From Ignavibacteriota bacterium (GTDB lineage: Bacteria > Bacteroidota > Ignavibacteria > Palsa-1295), in assembly GCA_025357895.1 (NCBI GenBank), contig JANYLL010000300.1, forward strand, positions 1 to 9,394: DNA of 9,394 nucleotides, in the 5' to 3' direction. A program made the translations under genes and the position numbers. The notes under the pieces are model-generated. The model searched no databases and was not told where the DNA came from. It was given only the letters and a program-made list of their open reading frames with translations. Positions 7,111 to 9,394 of the stretch are shown one piece after another (positions within the stretch are counted from its first letter, which is position 1; every line of letters begins with the position of its first letter).

Positions 7111-8766
7111 GTGGCAAAAAAACAGTACGGTAAGCAGACAAAATTTATTTTCATCACCGGCGGCGTCGTAAGCTCGCTCGGCAAAGGAATAGTCTCATCT
7201 TCTTTAGGTCTTCTCCTGAAGGCTCGCGGCTTTCGCGTAACGATCCAAAAGTTCGATCCTTATATCAATGTCGATCCCGGCACGATGTCGCCGTATCAGC
7301 ATGGCGAAGTGTATGTTACCGATGACGGAGCCGAGACCGATCTTGATTTAGGTCATTACGAGCGTTATCTTGATGTCAGCATGTCCCGCGCAAATAATAC
7401 AACAACAGGGCAGGTTTACAACGAAGTAATTCAGCGCGAACGACGCGGTGATTATCTCGGCGCTACGGTTCAGGTTATTCCCCATATAACAGATGAAATT
7501 CGCCGCCGGATGATGACGCTTTCAGAGACGGGGGAATATGACATAGTAATCACGGAGATCGGCGGAACAGTCGGTGATATCGAATCGCTTCCGTTCCTCG
7601 AGGCTATGCGCCAATTGATGCAGAAAGTTGGGAAACAGCATTGCCTTTCTATTCATCTGACGCTTGTACCCTACATAACGAGCGCAGGGGAGCTAAAGAC
7701 CAAGCCTACGCAGCATTCGGTTAAACAGCTTCTTGAACTTGGCATACAGCCTGATGTGCTTGTTTGCAGATGCGAAGAACCGCTTTCAAAAAGCGCAAGA
7801 GAAAAGATCGGACTTTTCTGTAATGTTGAGTCCCGTGCCGTTGTCGAAGCCAGGGATGCAAGTACGATCTACGATGTGCCGCTCACTTTTGCCAAAGAAA
7901 AGGTTGATCAGATCGTCCTCGAAAAGCTCGGGCTTAAAACCAATACCAAACAAGACCTTGCAAAATGGCGGAAATTTGTTGAGCATGTAAAACATCCTAA
8001 GAAGCATGTGCGCATCGGGCTTGTAGGGAAGTACGTTCAGCTTGCAGACGCGTATAAATCCATCAGTGAAGCTTTTATTCATGCCGGTTCGGAGAATGAT
8101 GCAAAGGTCGAGCTTATCTGGATCAATGCCGAAGAACTTGAAAAGAAAAAATCCGTTACTGCCGATTTTGCAGGAATTGACGGAGTGCTGATCGCACCGG
8201 GATTTGGTTCGCGAGGTGTCGAAGGCAAGATCAAAGCAATTGAATATATCCGTAAAAATAATATTCCCTTCTTTGGTATTTGTTTAGGATTGCAGTGTGC
8301 AGTAATTGAATATGCGCGAAATGTCTGTGGATTAAAACAAGCAAATTCTGCCGAATTCAAAGATACGAAAGAGAATGTCATTGACATGATGCTCGACCAG
8401 AAGAAGGTCTTGACAAAAGGCGGTACAATGCGACTTGGAAGCTATCCTTGTATTCTGAAAAGGGGTACGCTTGCCCATAAAATTTACAAAGATCAGTTTA
8501 TTAATGAGCGTCATCGTCATCGTTACGAAGTGAATAATGCATTCCGCCCGTTACTTGAAAAAAACGGGATGATCTTCGGCGGCGTTTCTCCCGATGGGAA
8601 ATTAGTGGAGATGATCGAATTGCCTCATGACGTGCATCCGTTTTTTATCGGAGCGCAATTTCACCCTGAGCTTAAAAGCCGTGCAACAAAATCGCATCCG
8701 CTATTCAGAGAATTTGTGAAGGCAAGCCTTGCGTATCATGAAGCTAAGGCGAAGAAAAAAAAATAA
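7111..8766 (+). CDS. pyrG: CTP synthase
   Basis: PyrG makes CTP from UTP, ATP and glutamine in the cytoplasm, the last step of pyrimidine nucleotide synthesis. The 551-residue length is normal. The N-terminal amidoligase domain shows FITGGVVSSLGKGI (P-loop Lys25), the KFDPYINVDPGTMSP segment and HGEVYVTDDGAETDLDLG with its metal and nucleotide ligands. After a linker near residues 270-295, the class I glutamine amidotransferase domain has the lid GFGSRGVEG (364-372), nucleophile Cys391 in GICLGLQ (codon 8281), and His518 and Glu520 in FHPE (8662-8670). All catalytic residues are intact. The start is GTG 7111, the only one that gives the usual short N-terminus; no Shine-Dalgarno precedes it, only an A-rich leader. 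The C-terminus ends in a lysine-rich tail (AKAKKKK). It is probably transcribed alone and followed by the REP-like element. Confidence 0.98.
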   Translation: MAKKQYGKQTKFIFITGGVVSSLGKGIVSSSLGLLLKARGFRVTIQKFDPYINVDPGTMSPYQHGEVYVTDDGAETDLDLGHYERYLDVSMSRANNTTTGQVYNEVIQRERRGDYLGATVQVIPHITDEIRRRMMTLSETGEYDIVITEIGGTVGDIESLPFLEAMRQLMQKVGKQHCLSIHLTLVPYITSAGELKTKPTQHSVKQLLELGIQPDVLVCRCEEPLSKSAREKIGLFCNVESRAVVEARDASTIYDVPLTFAKEKVDQIVLEKLGLKTNTKQDLAKWRKFVEHVKHPKKHVRIGLVGKYVQLADAYKSISEAFIHAGSENDAKVELIWINAEELEKKKSVTADFAGIDGVLIAPGFGSRGVEGKIKAIEYIRKNNIPFFGICLGLQCAVIEYARNVCGLKQANSAEFKDTKENVIDMMLDQKKVLTKGGTMRLGSYPCILKRGTLAHKIYKDQFINERHRHRYEVNNAFRPLLEKNGMIFGGVSPDGKLVEMIELPHDVHPFFIGAQFHPELKSRATKSHPLFREFVKASLAYHEAKAKKKK

Positions 8767-8771
8767 ATCTC

Positions 8772-8870
8772 TTAGTCCCGTAGGGGCGATATGCCCGTAG
8801 CCCAACGTGAAGCGAAGCGTAACGTTGGGGAAAGATATATATTTATTATTTTCAAGCCCGGAAGGGCGAT
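8772..8870. repeat. REP-like palindromic intergenic repeat of three hairpins
   Basis: Two related short units flank a longer palindrome. The left unit is TCCCGTAGGGGCGAT (8776-8790) and the right unit is GCCCGGAAGGGCGAT (8856-8870); they share CCCG, then AGGG and CGAT, in direct orientation, and each can fold. Between them CCCAACGT (8801-8808) pairs perfectly with ACGTTGGG (8822-8829) around a 13-base loop. This CCCGTAGGG-type composition is familiar from dispersed REP-like elements in Bacteroidota-related and other genomes, some mobilised by REP-associated tyrosine transposases; none is encoded here. Lying 9 to 10 bases after the pyrG stop, it may also end or stabilise that transcript. With one copy visible, the dispersed nature is inferred. 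Confidence 0.7.
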
Positions 8871-8871
8871 G

Positions 8872-9045
8872 TTATTTAATGAAAGCCTCACCCCTCAAAA
8901 ATCCCAATTCATATACCATCGGCTGAAGCTTTTCCGTTAGCGCTTTATATGCTGTTTGAAATGCTTCGAAGCTGACAGGAGGAAAATCGCCGCTTTCATT
9001 TCTTTTTTCTAAGGCTTTGCGGATCTGATACCAGCCTACATCCGG
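8872..9045 (-). pseudogene. C-terminal remnant of an unidentified protein gene
   Basis: A minus-strand frame of 57 codons runs from just after an in-frame TGA (9046-9048) to TAA (8872-8874). It has no ATG, GTG or TTG until an ATG near its end, so it cannot be translated as a normal small gene. Its composition is protein-like: it begins PDVGWYQIRKALEKR and ends KLQPMVYELGFLRGEAFIK, with a Trp, several Tyr and Phe and mixed charge, as expected for the tail of a real protein. I do not recognise the family. It lies between the fic stop (9055) and the REP-like element, so it may be what remains of a gene cut when the fic gene or the repeat arrived. It could also be chance open frame, or a tail read by frameshift from an upstream gene. 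Confidence 0.5.
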
Positions 9046-9054
9046 TCAAGGATA

Positions 9055-9394
9055 TTAACTGTGACGAGTTGCATCGAAAATATTCAAATAATCCTCAAAT
9101 ACATAAATTCTATTTCGTTTGGAGCCTGTTAACTCTTTAAGGATTCCTATCCGTTCAAAATCATTAATCAATGAGTAAGTTGTCGCAGGGGTAATATTCA
9201 ATAATGTTTGAATTCGCATTGCACTCATTATAGGCTCTTTATACAAGAACTTTACTAATTCTAATGCTTTCTTTGCTTTTTTCCCCAGCGAGGGGACTCC
9301 ATGATGTTCGACTTTTTCTTTCAAACTCAAAATGCTATGGAATGTTCCGATGGAGCTATTTGATGTTTCAATTACACCGGATAGGAAAAATTTT
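9055..9394 (-). CDS. Fic family protein, C-terminal part (5' end beyond right edge)
   Basis: The minus-strand frame is open from the right edge to TAA at 9055-9057, giving 112 residues. It starts KFFLSGVIETSNSSIGTFH, the helix after the Fic core in class II-type Fic proteins (usual form FFLEGV-x-ET). Next comes a winged helix-turn-helix: helices ALELVKFLYKEPIMSA, MRIQTLLNITPATTYSLI and NDFERIGILKELTG, then the wing SKRNRIYVFEDYLNIF. Fic enzymes usually transfer AMP to protein targets; the HPFxxGNGR catalytic motif would lie outside the window, so activity cannot be judged. TTG 9330 is internal and not the start, because the family sequence continues upstream of it to the edge. Such genes are often accessory, sometimes with an antitoxin, and the neighbouring remnant and repeat fit a variable locus. 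The C-terminus looks complete. Confidence 0.88.
   Translation of the reverse strand, partial: KFFLSGVIETSNSSIGTFHSILSLKEKVEHHGVPSLGKKAKKALELVKFLYKEPIMSAMRIQTLLNITPATTYSLINDFERIGILKELTGSKRNRIYVFEDYLNIFDATRHS

Noticed and set aside
7733..8520. Several open frames in other frames and on the minus strand inside pyrG
   Set aside because: pyrG is intact across this stretch and these frames show no recognisable domains or start signals.
8772..8870. CRISPR array
   Set aside because: Only two imperfect units of about 15 bases, with a palindrome between them and no regular spacers.
9055..9330. Complete 91-residue winged-helix regulator starting at TTG 9330
   Set aside because: The frame continues to the right edge with typical Fic C-terminal sequence, so this is the end of a larger gene.

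Overview
The window looks like chromosomal DNA of a Gram-negative, moderately AT-rich bacterium. Exported cell-wall and peptidase genes and a predicted outer-membrane beta-barrel protein point to a periplasm. Most genes lack a clear Shine-Dalgarno sequence, have A/T-rich leaders and often start at GTG or TTG, which suits the Bacteroidota/Chlorobiota/Ignavibacteriota side of the tree. The taxon is an inference; no rRNA or other strong marker is present.

Layout. Positions 1-4839 (+) hold a close-packed run of four genes. First is a class C penicillin-binding protein (PBP4/DacB type), cut by the left edge, its stop overlapping the start of a small GNAT acetyltransferase. Two secreted M16 peptidase-family genes follow. 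The first carries the zinc site and the second does not, but the second has the Arg/Tyr pair that the first lacks, so they probably form one split-site heterodimer. A perfect hairpin lies at the convergent junction (4848-4866). Positions 4850-6881 (-) hold a probable two-gene unit: an exported beta-barrel protein of the MetA-pathway/'TDDP' type, then a full-length chromate-transporter (ChrA) family protein. A 229-base divergent intergenic region with overlapping palindromes and two T tracts separates it from pyrG (CTP synthase, 7111-8766, +).

The right end looks more accessory. Just after pyrG is a REP-like intergenic repeat made of three hairpins (about 8772-8870). Next comes a 57-codon minus-strand open frame with no start codon that looks like the tail of a broken gene (8872-9045). 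Last is the C-terminal part of a Fic-family protein that runs off the right edge (9055-9394, -).

I found no CRISPR array, tRNA, rRNA, intact transposase or clearly new multi-gene system. The points most worth following are the complementary loss of active-site residues in the M16 pair, the terminator-like mutually exclusive hairpins ahead of pyrG, the beta-barrel/ChrA pairing, and the gene remnant between the REP-like element and the fic gene.
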